Origin: Rhodobiaceae bacterium UBA7804
GTDB taxonomy: Bacteria; Pseudomonadota; Alphaproteobacteria; Parvibaculales; Parvibaculaceae
NCBI GenBank assembly: GCA_002480495.1
Contig: DLCG01000005.1
Location: 36,057-93,236 of the forward strand
Direction: 5' to 3'
DNA length: 57,180 nucleotides
Shown here: in pieces, positions 46,560-55,716 of the stretch
Numbering within the stretch: position 1 is the stretch's first letter
Layout of the letters: every line of letters starts with the position of its first letter
Program-made: the position numbers and the translations under genes
Notes under the pieces: generated by a model
What the model saw: only the letters and a program-made list of their open reading frames with translations
What the model was told of the DNA's origin: nothing
Databases searched by the model: none

Positions 46560-47162
46560 CTAAGCCGGAGGGGCGGTTTCGACGAAGGAGGGGCGCTTCG
46601 CGAAATCGCGCCACCAGCCGGCCAGTTCTGCGTGGCTTTCCTGCCAGGCGAGATGGCCATGGCGGAAATCGAGATAGCCGAGCGCGGCGCCGACGGCGAT
46701 GCTGCCCAGATCGACCGGCCCGTCCAGCGACACAACTTCATCTTCGAGCAGGGCGAGGCTGCGCGCAATGGCGCGGCTCCAGCGGTCCATCCACATCTGC
46801 GAACGCTGCGCCTCCGGCCGGGCCCGCTCGAAGACGATGGAGACGGCGGCGTCCATGATGCCGTCCGCGATCGCCTGATGACGCAGGACGCGGAACCGCT
46901 CCACATGGGAGGCGGGGATCATGGAAGGGCCTTCCAGCGTCACGTCGAGGAATTCGCAGATCAGGGGGCTGTCGAACCAGGAGGTTCCGTCCGGCATGAT
47001 GAGGGCCGGGACCTTGCCGAGAGGATTGGCCTCGTGCAGCGAGGCGGGATCCTCCAGAGCCGAAACCGTCTCCTCGCTCACGCGGGCGGTTGCGCCCTTT
47101 TCCCTTATGAGAACACGCACCTTCCGGGCGAAGGGCGATGTGTGGGAGCAATAGAGTTTCAT
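46560..47162 (-). CDS. Glutathione S-transferase family protein
   Basis: This 200-residue protein has a thioredoxin-like N-terminal domain (SHTSPFARKVRVLIRE, PLGKVPALIMPDG with the cis-Pro, and FDSPLICEFLD with the SNAIL-like Ser). An all-helical C-terminal domain follows. It conjugates glutathione to electrophiles or acts as a lyase. It is the first gene of a leftward pair with the GFA-type protein. Confidence 0.88.
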   Translation of the reverse strand: MKLYCSHTSPFARKVRVLIREKGATARVSEETVSALEDPASLHEANPLGKVPALIMPDGTSWFDSPLICEFLDVTLEGPSMIPASHVERFRVLRHQAIADGIMDAAVSIVFERARPEAQRSQMWMDRWSRAIARSLALLEDEVVSLDGPVDLGSIAVGAALGYLDFRHGHLAWQESHAELAGWWRDFAKRPSFVETAPPA

Positions 47163-47226
47163 GGGACATCCTTCCGGCTGAGATGCGGCGCATCCTAGCG
47201 GTGTTCAATTCGGAAGGGGAGATGTG

Positions 47227-47712
47227 TCAGAGGCAGGCCGTTCCGGAAGTGTGACCGTTCATCGCGCGGACCGTGCGCCACTCGACGAATTCTCGGCAGG
47301 TGCGGCCTTTCTCGTCGGTGAATTCGCGCGTTGCCGTGATCTTGCCGCTCGCCTTGTCCTGAGCGGTGAACCAGGTGACGGGTTCGCGAAGCGGCACGGT
47401 CATCATTTTCGCAATCGCTTCGTCGCGCGCTCGCGCCGGCATGCCGGTGAGCGTCGGCCCCTCGGAGCCGCCGACCAGATAGCCCGCCGCGACGCCGGCG
47501 GCGACCGCCCATTCCGTTCCGCCGCCCGAACCGATCGCCATGCCGAGAAGCGCCCCGCCGGCCGGGCCGACAAGGCCGGTGCCGCCATCGTCCACCGGGA
47601 GATCGATCATGCCCTGAGGCTTGCGCATCGTGACGTCGGGCTGCGGCAGGCTCTGCTGCGCGCAACCGGCAAGCAGGACGGCGAGAAGGACCGCGTGTGC
47701 CTGCTTCCGCAT
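47227..47712 (-). CDS. Envelope lipoprotein with surface-antigen-like C-terminus
   Basis: This 161-residue protein has a lipoprotein signal (MRKQAHAVLLAVLLAGC, cysteine 17), a Gly-rich hydrophobic middle (residues 45-80), and a C-terminal domain ATREFTDEKGRTCREFVE of the RT0821/Lpp0805-like surface-protein type. It is probably anchored in the outer membrane. It is the last gene of a leftward set with a holin-like and a DUF883 protein, starting 3 bases before the holin-like stop. Confidence 0.72.
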   Translation of the reverse strand: MRKQAHAVLLAVLLAGCAQQSLPQPDVTMRKPQGMIDLPVDDGGTGLVGPAGGALLGMAIGSGGGTEWAVAAGVAAGYLVGGSEGPTLTGMPARARDEAIAKMMTVPLREPVTWFTAQDKASGKITATREFTDEKGRTCREFVEWRTVRAMNGHTSGTACL

Positions 47713-47715
47713 GGG

Positions 47716-48216
47716 TCAGTCCTTCCGCAGGAAGGGCATGATAAAGCGGCGCAGAGCAGGGCTCATGGCGGCAATCGCGCCGACAATGATCGTGATGAGG
47801 GGCAGGCTGCCCGAGCCGCCCTTCACAAGCCCCAGCACACCGAGGGTGAGATCGTTCAAGGTGCGCTCGATCGTATCGAAGTCGCGTTTCACTTCGGCGC
47901 GGGCCTGCGCGATGGTCTGGTTCGCAAGTTCGAGTTCGAGCCTGTCGGCGCGGCCGGGCGCCCGGGCCGCGAAGACGAGCGCGACGAATGCGAGAACGGT
48001 CAGCACACCGCCGGTTATGAGCGCGCCGAGCGGATAGCCGTAGAGTTCCGAGAGATAGAGGAAGCCCGCGACGATCAGCATGATGACGGCAAAAAGCGCG
48101 ATGAAGACGGCGATGCCGACGAGCGAAAGGCGCCGCGCAAGGCGCCGGGCCTCGAGTTCTGCGCGATAAAGCTCGGCTTCGGCGAGCTTGCGGACATTCG
48201 GTGTTGGATCGATCAC
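47716..48216 (-). CDS. Holin-superfamily III-like (Phage_holin_3_6) membrane protein
   Basis: This 166-residue protein has a cytoplasmic amphipathic helix (residues 8-28), two strong membrane helices (about 30-55 and 62-85), a long helical stretch and a final hydrophobic segment (about 135-155). This is the layout of the holin-X-like family found in many bacterial chromosomes without phage genes. A lysis role is not implied. It lies between DUF883 and a lipoprotein, so an envelope-stress function is more likely. Confidence 0.65.
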   Translation of the reverse strand: MIDPTPNVRKLAEAELYRAELEARRLARRLSLVGIAVFIALFAVIMLIVAGFLYLSELYGYPLGALITGGVLTVLAFVALVFAARAPGRADRLELELANQTIAQARAEVKRDFDTIERTLNDLTLGVLGLVKGGSGSLPLITIIVGAIAAMSPALRRFIMPFLRKD

Positions 48217-48226
48217 GGCGCTTCTC

Positions 48227-48490
48227 CTATCGCGTCAGAAGGCGGCCGATGAGAAATCCGAGGCCGAAGGCGATGAGCGCGCTCGGCACGGGATGCGCGT
48301 CGATCTGCTGCTGGATGTCCTGAAGCCCTTCCTGTACCCGCTCGCGAACGGCTTCGGCATCGGCGAGGATGCTCTCGGCCTCTTCCGGGGCCGCTTCGCG
48401 GGCGTCTTCGAGAGCCTTCTGCAGCGCTTCGATCTGCGCCTGCAGCTCTTCTATCGTTGCCGTCTGATCCGGCTTTTTGCTTTCGGCCAT
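48227..48490 (-). CDS. ElaB/YqjD/DUF883-family protein
   Basis: This 87-residue protein has a long Glu/Ala-rich helix (residues 12-65, probably coiled-coil) followed by the motif HPVPSALIAFGLGFLIGRLL, a C-terminal membrane helix. ElaB/YqjD proteins are tail-anchored inner-membrane proteins that can bind ribosomes in stationary phase. GGAGG precedes the ATG. It heads the leftward set of three envelope genes. Confidence 0.82.
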   Translation of the reverse strand: MAESKKPDQTATIEELQAQIEALQKALEDAREAAPEEAESILADAEAVRERVQEGLQDIQQQIDAHPVPSALIAFGLGFLIGRLLTR

Positions 48491-48690
48491 TTCTGCCTCC
48501 CGGCGAGAACAGGTGTTTTTAACATCCAAAGCTTCTAACGCCCCTGTCCAAAACAAGCATAGCCCGCAAAAGGCCGCAGACAAGACAATCCGAAACGGCG
48601 ATTTTTGAGTAAAAGCCGAATTGTACAGGGAGAGTATTTGGCACATTCTTTATATGCGGACGAGCCGCGGGGGGCCCGACAGCAACAAGA

Positions 48691-50409
48691 GTGAGGCAAC
48701 TCGTGTGGCGCATGCTGCTCGATTGGATGGGCTTCAGACCCGCAGCGGAGCGAGCGGCTGAACCTTCCGTGGACATGCGCCTTTCGGCAATCGCCCGGCA
48801 ACGCAAACCCGGCGACATGGCCGTCGTGGGCGAGCTCATCGTTCTCGATCTCGCCGAAGCCCGCCGCAGGGTGGGCGAGAAGTGGCCGCTTGTTTCCAGG
48901 CATGTGCATCTTCTGGTCGAGAATCTGCTGTCGCGGCGGATCAGGGGCAACAATGTCTTCTTTCGCTGCGGCGAGGGGCTTTTCGCGATCGTCTTCGCGG
49001 ACAGGACGAAGGACGAGGCCGAGCTCGAATGCGAGGCCATCGCGCAGGAGATCATGGACTATCTTTTCGGCGCGGCTCTCGCCGGTGCCGAAGACGAAGA
49101 GATCGAGGAAACGGTACCGCTCGCCGTTCATTCGGAGGTTTTCGAGATCGAACTCGAAAAGCTGAAAGACGCGGAATCGCCTTCCGAAGCGATCAAGTCC
49201 CTGGTGGCGGAGCGCGTTTCGGCGCGCGAGAGAAAGCATTCCGGCGAGGAATCAGTCGTCACCGTTCTGCGGCATGTCGAACGCCAGCTCGATGCGATCT
49301 CGCTCGAGTCAAACCGCCAACGCGAACCAAAGCTCGTCCGGCAGCTCGAAACGCTGGTATCGCGCCTCAGGGCGCTCGAACGCAGCCTTTATGCGGCGCG
49401 GCCGGTCGAAATGACCGGGAGTCAGGAACAAGGGGAGGACCACGTCTGGACGCCGATCGATCCACCGGAGAGTCCTCTTCAGCGGCTTTCAGCCCTGATC
49501 GAGCGGACGGAAGCGGAGCTTGCATCGCTGACGGCCGAGGCGGCGGGGGAACGGTCTGCGGAAGAGAGCGATGAGAATGCGGCGGAACAGGATGTGCAAT
49601 GGCTGAGCCTGCCGGAACACAAGATCGACTTCGCCGTCGATTTCGTGCCGCTTCTCGACATCACGGCCGGCGTGAAGGGAATCTATCTTTCGCGCATCAA
49701 GTTCAGGATTGGCGGCCTCTCCTACGATCCCAGGCAACTCGTGGAGATCGAGAAGGACAGGGAGGTGCTCGTTATCGCCGACAGGCTGACGCTTCGATCC
49801 CTCGTTCAATCCGACAGCAAGGATGAAGAGCGGTCGGGACACTCGATCGTCGTCGTGACGATACACCAGACGACGCTTGCGAGTCTTACCCCGCGCCGCG
49901 TCTATCTCGAACTCGCGTCGCAGCTTTCCGCCGAAAGGCGCCGTGCCACATTTCTCGAGGTCGTGCTCGACGAAGAGTGGAAGACGAGCAGGCTGCCGGC
50001 CTGGCTGGCGCAATTGCGGCCCTACTTCCGGGGATTCTTCCTGCGCTTTCCGGGCCAGTCGCTCCCTCTTCCCTCCGATCTCGCCGCGCTAGATCTTGCG
50101 GTGGGACGCCACAAGGGAGGTGGGGCGATCGGGCTCGACGCGGAGGATCCCGCACTTTCGGATGAGGAGCTGCGGCTTCACGCGATGCGCCGGCTGGCGA
50201 TCACCGCGAACGAGGCCGGCCTCAGGACCTATTTTCTTGGCGTGAGGGATGTGCGCGGCGTCACGCTTTGCCGCGCGGCCGCCATTCGATATCTCTCCTG
50301 CGAGAGCGCAATGCCCGCCTCGGGGCAGGCGGGTGGCATCGAACAGATGTCGGTGGACGATCTCATTGCGCGTCTGGAGCGAATGGAGGGAATGCGCGCT
50401 CAGAGATAG
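48691..50409 (+). CDS. Probable degenerate GGDEF/EAL-like protein
   Basis: This 572-residue protein has no clear close relative that I recognise. Residues 45-125 follow GGDEF order (LIVLDLAEARRRVG, then NNVFFRCGEGLFAIVF), with CGEGLF where GGDEF would be. Residues 170-300 are helical and charged, likely coiled-coil. Residues 310-560 resemble a decayed EAL domain (DFVPLLDITAGVKGIYLSR, then RTYFLGVRDVRGVTLC), without EAL, DDFG or AEGVE catalytic residues. It may be a cyclic-di-GMP effector or scaffold. It has no signal or membrane helix and its end overlaps the convergent cls gene by 10 bases. Confidence 0.5.
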   Translation: MRQLVWRMLLDWMGFRPAAERAAEPSVDMRLSAIARQRKPGDMAVVGELIVLDLAEARRRVGEKWPLVSRHVHLLVENLLSRRIRGNNVFFRCGEGLFAIVFADRTKDEAELECEAIAQEIMDYLFGAALAGAEDEEIEETVPLAVHSEVFEIELEKLKDAESPSEAIKSLVAERVSARERKHSGEESVVTVLRHVERQLDAISLESNRQREPKLVRQLETLVSRLRALERSLYAARPVEMTGSQEQGEDHVWTPIDPPESPLQRLSALIERTEAELASLTAEAAGERSAEESDENAAEQDVQWLSLPEHKIDFAVDFVPLLDITAGVKGIYLSRIKFRIGGLSYDPRQLVEIEKDREVLVIADRLTLRSLVQSDSKDEERSGHSIVVVTIHQTTLASLTPRRVYLELASQLSAERRRATFLEVVLDEEWKTSRLPAWLAQLRPYFRGFFLRFPGQSLPLPSDLAALDLAVGRHKGGGAIGLDAEDPALSDEELRLHAMRRLAITANEAGLRTYFLGVRDVRGVTLCRAAAIRYLSCESAMPASGQAGGIEQMSVDDLIARLERMEGMRAQR

Positions 50410-51848
50410 GGCGAGGCCAGGCGAAAGAAGGAATCGCGGATGCGCAGCGGCAATGGCCTGCCAGCCAGTTCCTCATAGGTGAGAGGCCGGGCAGTGGAAA
50501 TCTTGCGTTCGATCAGGTCGTCGAGTTCTCCGGCGAATTCGGAGCCATAGCATTCCAGATTGAACTCGAAATTGAGACGGAGGCTCCGGTCGTCCCAATT
50601 GGCCGAACCGACCATGGCCCACATGCCGTCCACCGTCATCATCTTCGAGTGATCGAAGGGGCCGCTCGTCTTCCAGATGCGACAGCCCGCCCGCGCGAGC
50701 CAGGCGAGGATCGGCGTCGATGCCCAGTCGCAGAAAGGAAGATTGTTCGTCTGCGGCAGGACGATGTCGACGATGACGCCACGCATGGCAGCGAGCGAGA
50801 TGTTCGTGCGAAGCGTCGAATCCGGAATGAAGTAGGGGGTGACGATGCGGACATTGCTTCGTGCTTCGGCCAGCGCGCCGAGCAGCGTCCAGCGGATCGG
50901 ATTGAGCCCCATGTCGGGCCCGGCGGGAAGACCGCGTGCAACGATGTTGCCGACGGATTCGATATCCGGGAACCAGTCGTCGCCTTCGAGCACTTCGCCG
51001 GTGGTGAAGTTCCACTCATAGGCGAAGGTATGCATGAGGTGCGAGACGACTGGCCCCTCCACACGGAAATGACAATCGTGGATGGGTTTTCGCGGATCGC
51101 CCTCGATCATGTTGCCTTCGGCGATGTTCATGCCGCCGGTGAAGCCGTGGCGCCCGTCCACCACGAAAATTTTCTGGTGATTGCGCATGTTGAGATAGGG
51201 CATCTGCCAGGGCATGAACGAATGCAGGAAGCGCGCATAGTCGATGCCGCGCTTCTCGAGCAGGGGAATGATGGACGGGCGCGAATACCAGGAGCCGACG
51301 CCGTCGATCAGCAGGCGAACGCGCACGCCACGGTCCATTGCCGCGGACAGCGCGTCGACGAAACGCTGCCCGGCACTGTCATTGTTGAAGATGTAGGTCG
51401 AAATCGCGATGGAGCGCTCGGCGCCGGCAATCGCCTCAAGCATGGCGGGATAGGCTTCGTCGCCATTCAGAAGGACGCCGATGGCGTTTCCCTGCTCGAA
51501 ACTCTCCGGCAGGATTCTCTGGCCGAAGCGCGCAAGGCCCTCAAGTTCGCGCAGGCGTATGACGCCTTCGGCGGCGCGCGTTTCCTCCTTTGAGGGGAGG
51601 GGGGCAAGCAGCAGCATATCGTGCTTCTGGCCGCGCAGTTCGCGGGCGCGGCGCTGAATGCGGTTCACTCCGAAAAGGAGATAGACGATCCAGCCGATGA
51701 AGGGCACGAGCACGACGAAGCCGACCCAGCCCGCGGCGGCGCGCTCGTCGGTCTTCGTCAGCATGACATGGACGGCCGCGCCCGCCATGCCGCCGAACTG
51801 GATGAGGGCGAGCAGGAAGGGCCAGATATCCCAGAATTGCGTCTCCAT
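50400..51848 (-). CDS. cls: Cardiolipin synthase (phospholipase D superfamily)
   Basis: This 482-residue protein has two N-terminal membrane helices (about residues 9-30 and 42-60) and two PLD motifs, NHQKIFVVDGRHGFTGG and DHSKMMTVDGMWAMVGSAN. It makes cardiolipin from phosphatidylglycerol, or from PG plus PE, at the inner membrane. GGAGG lies 3 bases before the chosen ATG. The gene overlaps the convergent degenerate GGDEF/EAL gene by 10 bases. Confidence 0.92.
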   Translation of the reverse strand: METQFWDIWPFLLALIQFGGMAGAAVHVMLTKTDERAAAGWVGFVVLVPFIGWIVYLLFGVNRIQRRARELRGQKHDMLLLAPLPSKEETRAAEGVIRLRELEGLARFGQRILPESFEQGNAIGVLLNGDEAYPAMLEAIAGAERSIAISTYIFNNDSAGQRFVDALSAAMDRGVRVRLLIDGVGSWYSRPSIIPLLEKRGIDYARFLHSFMPWQMPYLNMRNHQKIFVVDGRHGFTGGMNIAEGNMIEGDPRKPIHDCHFRVEGPVVSHLMHTFAYEWNFTTGEVLEGDDWFPDIESVGNIVARGLPAGPDMGLNPIRWTLLGALAEARSNVRIVTPYFIPDSTLRTNISLAAMRGVIVDIVLPQTNNLPFCDWASTPILAWLARAGCRIWKTSGPFDHSKMMTVDGMWAMVGSANWDDRSLRLNFEFNLECYGSEFAGELDDLIERKISTARPLTYEELAGRPLPLRIRDSFFRLASPYL

Positions 51849-51905
51849 GGGCCTCCAGCCCGGCCGTTTCACGATTTGCCGAAGGTCCCGGACGGCCCGG
51901 AGAAC

Positions 51906-54077
51906 CTAGAAGCGCAGGGTGGCTCCCATATAGAGGCCGCGATCCTCGCCCGGAAAATAGCGCGGTCCGGGAAAGCCGACATCCGCCCGGTCCGCATAGC
52001 GCGTGTCGAAGATATTGGTCAGCTTGCCGAACAACGCAAGGTTTCCGGTCAATTCGTAGTCCGCACGCAGGTTGAAGATGTCGTGTCCGTCATATTTCAC
52101 CGTGTTGGCGGCATCCATCCAGTAGGAACCAACGTGAACCCATTCGAGTTCCGCCCTCGCGCGTCCGTCCGGCAGGGTGTAGCCGAGGCGGACATTGGCG
52201 AGTGTGCGCGGCGCGGTGTCGACGTCGTCTCCGTCGCGGATCGTTTCGGTGGCCGTGGTCACATTGTCGAAGGCATAGGTGTGGCGCGCATAGGTTCCCG
52301 AGGCGGCGATGTCAAAGCCCATGGGGAGCGGTGCGGCGAGCTCGACCTCGATGCCGGCATGGTTGGTCTTGCCGTCCGATACGTTGAAGCCGTTCGCGTC
52401 GCGGAAATAGTAGTTCTCTTTCTTCATGTAGAAGAGGTTGGTTTCATAGGCGATGCCTTGCCAGCGTCCCCGGGCACCGACTTCTATGCTGTCGAGCGTT
52501 TCCGACTTCGCTTCGCCCGGCACCTGCTGGCGCTGCAGGCGATAGAGGTCGGTCGTTTGAGGCGCCCTCGCGCCGCGAGCGATATTGACGTAGCCGGTAA
52601 GCGTTTCGTCGAACTCGTGCAGGAAGCCGAGTTTCGGCGTCACGTCGCCGAATTCGTCGACGCGGCTCGGAATGCGCTGGAAGCGCCCGGAGATTCCATT
52701 GGGCGCATTGTTCGTGTAGTCGTAGCGCGTGTATTCGAAGCGCACACCGGCGGTGAAGATCGTCTTCGGCGCGAGCTGCCATTCGCTGTGAATGTAGGGC
52801 GCGAGCACCAGCGCCTTCACGTCGTAGTAGTAATGGACGCCCTGCGGCAGCTCGTTGGGTGGCGTACCGGTCGTGGGCGAGCTCTGCACTTCCGTGAGCC
52901 AGCCATCCGTATATTCCGTGTCGAAGCCGAAAATGATCGAGTGGCCGCCATCGAGGCGCGTGACGAGGCTCGAAAGAAGCCCGCCGCTCCAGTGCCCGTT
53001 CTCTTCCACCGGCGTGCCGGGCAGGAAGTGCATCAGGAAGTTCATCTCGTTGGAGCGCGCATAAGGCGTCAGGACGAGCATAAGATCGTCGGAGAGGTCG
53101 CGCTCGATGCGCACGGCGCCGCGCACCGCCCAGGCATCGCGATAGGCATCGGGATCGGGATTGGTCTTGTAGAGGGCAGGGTCCTTGTAGGCATCGAGCC
53201 CGTTCACATAGCCCGCCGTTTCCTGATTGGTATTGACCGCTGTGAGCGTCGCCTCGATGCGCGTATCCGGCGCATCGAAATCGTAGCGGAAGCGGCCCTT
53301 CTGCTGCTCGAGGCCGGAACTCGCGCGGAAGCCGCCATCGTCGAGAATGGAGAAGGAGCCGCGGAAGCCGTGGCTCGTGTTGTTCGGACCCGAAAGCGTC
53401 CGGCTTGCCGTTCCCGTCGTCCTGTAGCGGTCATAGGAGCCGTAGGAGAAGGAGAGTTCCGCGTCTCCTTCCGGCGAAGGCGGACGGCTCAGGAAATTGA
53501 TCAGACCGTGCTCGGCATTCGAGCCGTAGCGCGCGCCGCCGGGGCCGCGCACGACCTCGATGCCGCCCGACACTTCGTCCATCGCCTCCATCAGCGCATT
53601 GACGTTGGCGAAGCCCGCCGCGCGCATCGGTACGCCGTCTTCCAGATAGAGGAAGGAGCCAGCGCCCGCGCCGCCCGTGAGCACCGGCGAGCGGATCGCG
53701 GTAAGATGCTCGGCGCCGCTGCCTTGCTGGATGCCGACGCCCGGCAGACGATTCAGCGCCTCGGCGGGCTGCACCGGATCGATGAAATCCGTCTCGCCGC
53801 CCGTAATCTTGGAAATATTGCCGGTATGCGTGGCGCGGGGCGTTCCGAAGCCCGTTGTGGTCACGGTCAGCTCGTCGAGGATCGGCACGGGCGAGGCCTG
53901 GTCCTCCCCGGTCTGCGCCATGGCCGGCACGGAAAAAGAGCCGAGCCCGAGCGAAAGAACCCCGAGCGTAAGGGCAAGGTGAAACGGCGCGAGCGCCTTG
54001 CCGCGCGCAAGCGGACCGAACGACTGATCAGACAATTGAGATGCTCCCCGGGGCTTCGCCCTCTTCCTCATCTTCAT
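51906..54077 (-). CDS. TonB-dependent receptor (siderophore/unknown ligand)
   Basis: The protein has about 723 residues with a long N-terminal segment before its signal peptide (LGVLSLGLGSFSVPAMA), a TonB box (ELTVTTTGFG) and a plug (LNRLPGVGIQ, FLYLEDGVPMRAAG, IEVVRGPGGARYGSNA). A beta barrel ends in YMGATLRF. The C-terminal part fits the siderophore-type receptor family. GGGAGGAG lies 7 bases before ATG 54077. No Fur or Zur box is obvious, so the ligand stays open. Confidence 0.87.
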   Translation of the reverse strand: MKMRKRAKPRGASQLSDQSFGPLARGKALAPFHLALTLGVLSLGLGSFSVPAMAQTGEDQASPVPILDELTVTTTGFGTPRATHTGNISKITGGETDFIDPVQPAEALNRLPGVGIQQGSGAEHLTAIRSPVLTGGAGAGSFLYLEDGVPMRAAGFANVNALMEAMDEVSGGIEVVRGPGGARYGSNAEHGLINFLSRPPSPEGDAELSFSYGSYDRYRTTGTASRTLSGPNNTSHGFRGSFSILDDGGFRASSGLEQQKGRFRYDFDAPDTRIEATLTAVNTNQETAGYVNGLDAYKDPALYKTNPDPDAYRDAWAVRGAVRIERDLSDDLMLVLTPYARSNEMNFLMHFLPGTPVEENGHWSGGLLSSLVTRLDGGHSIIFGFDTEYTDGWLTEVQSSPTTGTPPNELPQGVHYYYDVKALVLAPYIHSEWQLAPKTIFTAGVRFEYTRYDYTNNAPNGISGRFQRIPSRVDEFGDVTPKLGFLHEFDETLTGYVNIARGARAPQTTDLYRLQRQQVPGEAKSETLDSIEVGARGRWQGIAYETNLFYMKKENYYFRDANGFNVSDGKTNHAGIEVELAAPLPMGFDIAASGTYARHTYAFDNVTTATETIRDGDDVDTAPRTLANVRLGYTLPDGRARAELEWVHVGSYWMDAANTVKYDGHDIFNLRADYELTGNLALFGKLTNIFDTRYADRADVGFPGPRYFPGEDRGLYMGATLRF

Positions 54078-54240
54078 GGCGCGGCTCCTCCCTGCCGGGG
54101 CCGCCATGCCTCATTGTTACCATGTAGAAGGGAGAGGTCGAATCCCTTGCATCCGGCCAAAAAGCGCGTCAATCGGCCACGCCGGGACGACGCAGGGTCA
54201 AGCTTGTCCGGATGTGCCCTCGGACATAAAGTTGCGAACC

Positions 54241-54897
54241 ATGAAAATTCGCAGGAAATCCATCCCCCCGGTCTCGCTGTCGCTGGCGATTCTCGCCGTC
54301 GCGACGACCGCGGTCGTCTATTCGCCGACGCTTTACCGCCTGTTCTGCGAGGCGACGGGCTATGGCGGCACGGTGAGCGTATCGAAATCGCTGAAGCCGG
54401 AAGATCATCAAGACAATATCGGGCCGGAGGTGACGGTACGCTTCGATGCCAACACCTCGCCGGGGCTTCAGTGGGAGTTCGAGCCCGAGCAGCGTCAGGT
54501 GAAGACCCATATCGGCGTGCCGACCACGGTCTATTACCGGGCCAAGAATGTCGGCGATCATACGATCGTCGGCCGCGCCACTTATAATGTGACGCCCGGG
54601 TCCGCCGGATACTACTTCAACAAGACGGAATGTTTCTGCTTCACCGAGCAGAAGCTTGCGCCGGGCGAAAGCGCGGACATGCCGATCGTCTTCTTCCTCG
54701 ATCCGGAAATGATGGAAGATGTCGACACGAAGAGCATCCGCACGATCACGCTTTCCTATACGTTCTTCCGTCAGGATTCGAGCGAGGAAGCGATTGCCGC
54801 GGCAAAGCCGCTTCGTGAGGAATCGGAAGCGCGCGCCAGGGCGCTGGAGACGGCGGAGACGGCCGAATTCTCCAATCACACGCTGCGGCCGCAATAG
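54241..54897 (+). CDS. ctaG: Cytochrome c oxidase assembly protein CtaG/Cox11
   Basis: This 218-residue protein has one N-terminal membrane helix (about residues 8-28), LYRLFCEATGYGGT, the copper-binding TECFCFTEQ (Cys-x-Cys) and IVFFLDPEM. CtaG/Cox11 inserts copper into the CuB site of cytochrome c oxidase. It is usually in the ctaCDBGE operon, but here it stands alone between a TonB receptor and a rhomboid gene. A C-terminal Glu/Ala-rich tail of about 35 residues is longer than usual. Confidence 0.92.
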   Translation: MKIRRKSIPPVSLSLAILAVATTAVVYSPTLYRLFCEATGYGGTVSVSKSLKPEDHQDNIGPEVTVRFDANTSPGLQWEFEPEQRQVKTHIGVPTTVYYRAKNVGDHTIVGRATYNVTPGSAGYYFNKTECFCFTEQKLAPGESADMPIVFFLDPEMMEDVDTKSIRTITLSYTFFRQDSSEEAIAAAKPLREESEARARALETAETAEFSNHTLRPQ

Positions 54898-54972
54898 GCT
54901 CCGCGAAAGACCTTCACGGCGCGCGCAAAGCCTGTAGGCTGATGCTTCGTTCGCCAACGGAGCATCGCATCC

Positions 54973-55713
54973 ATGTTTCCCATTTCCGACGACAATCCGG
55001 AGCCCGGTATCCCCATCGTCACATGGGTGCTGATTGCGATCTGCTGCGCCGTCTTCTTTCTGCAGGCATCGCTGCCGCCCGGCGAGGCGGAACTCGCCGT
55101 CTATCAGTTCGGGCTCATTCCCGGCGTGTTGTTCGGCTCCACCGTGATGACGGATGCGCCGGTGCCTGCCTGGGCGACCGTCTTCAGCTCCATGTTCATG
55201 CATGGCGGTTTCGCGCATCTTGCAGGCAACATGCTCTATCTCTGGATATTCGGGGACAATGTCGAACTCGCGATGGGGCGGCTTCGCTTTCTCCTTTTCT
55301 ATCTGGTGACCGGCATTGCCGCGGCGCTGGCGCACAGCTTTCTCGTGCCCGCTTCCACTGTGCCGCTTGTCGGCGCGAGCGGCGCGATCTCGGGCGTTCT
55401 CGGCGCTTACCTTATGCTCTATCCGCGCGGGCGTGTGCGCGTTCTCTTCCTGCCATTTCCGATCATCATCCTGCGCACCTTCTATGTGCCGGCACTTGTC
55501 GTGCTCGGGCTCTGGTTCGTCATCCAGGTGGTGAGCGGGCTTGCGAGCCCGGTGGAAGAGGCGGGCGTTGCCTTCTGGGCGCATGTCGGCGGGTTCGTCG
55601 CGGGCATGGTGCTTGTGCCCTTCTTCAAGCGGCGCGAGGTGCGGCTCTTCCATCCGCCGCAGCCCAGGGTCTTCGACGGACGGACCGGCGCGCGGCGCGG
55701 GCCCTGGGGCTGA
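54973..55713 (+). CDS. Rhomboid-family intramembrane serine protease
   Basis: This 246-residue protein has six or so membrane helices, the catalytic serine in GASGAISGVLG (helix 4), the catalytic His in AHVGGFVAGMVL (helix 6) and the HGGFAHLAGNMLYLWIFG loop region. It cleaves transmembrane substrates. It lies 75 bases after ctaG in the same direction. The substrate is unknown. Confidence 0.92.
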   Translation: MFPISDDNPEPGIPIVTWVLIAICCAVFFLQASLPPGEAELAVYQFGLIPGVLFGSTVMTDAPVPAWATVFSSMFMHGGFAHLAGNMLYLWIFGDNVELAMGRLRFLLFYLVTGIAAALAHSFLVPASTVPLVGASGAISGVLGAYLMLYPRGRVRVLFLPFPIIILRTFYVPALVVLGLWFVIQVVSGLASPVEEAGVAFWAHVGGFVAGMVLVPFFKRREVRLFHPPQPRVFDGRTGARRGPWG

Positions 55714-55716
55714 GGG

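Noticed and set aside
47716..48216. Prophage lysis gene
   Set aside because: The holin-like protein has no phage neighbours and sits in an operon of envelope-stress-type genes.
51621..54587. A very long rightward open frame opposite the TonB receptor gene
   Set aside because: Its translation is Arg/Ala/Gly-rich with no domain pattern, and the opposite strand encodes a complete receptor; it is a by-product of high GC codon use.
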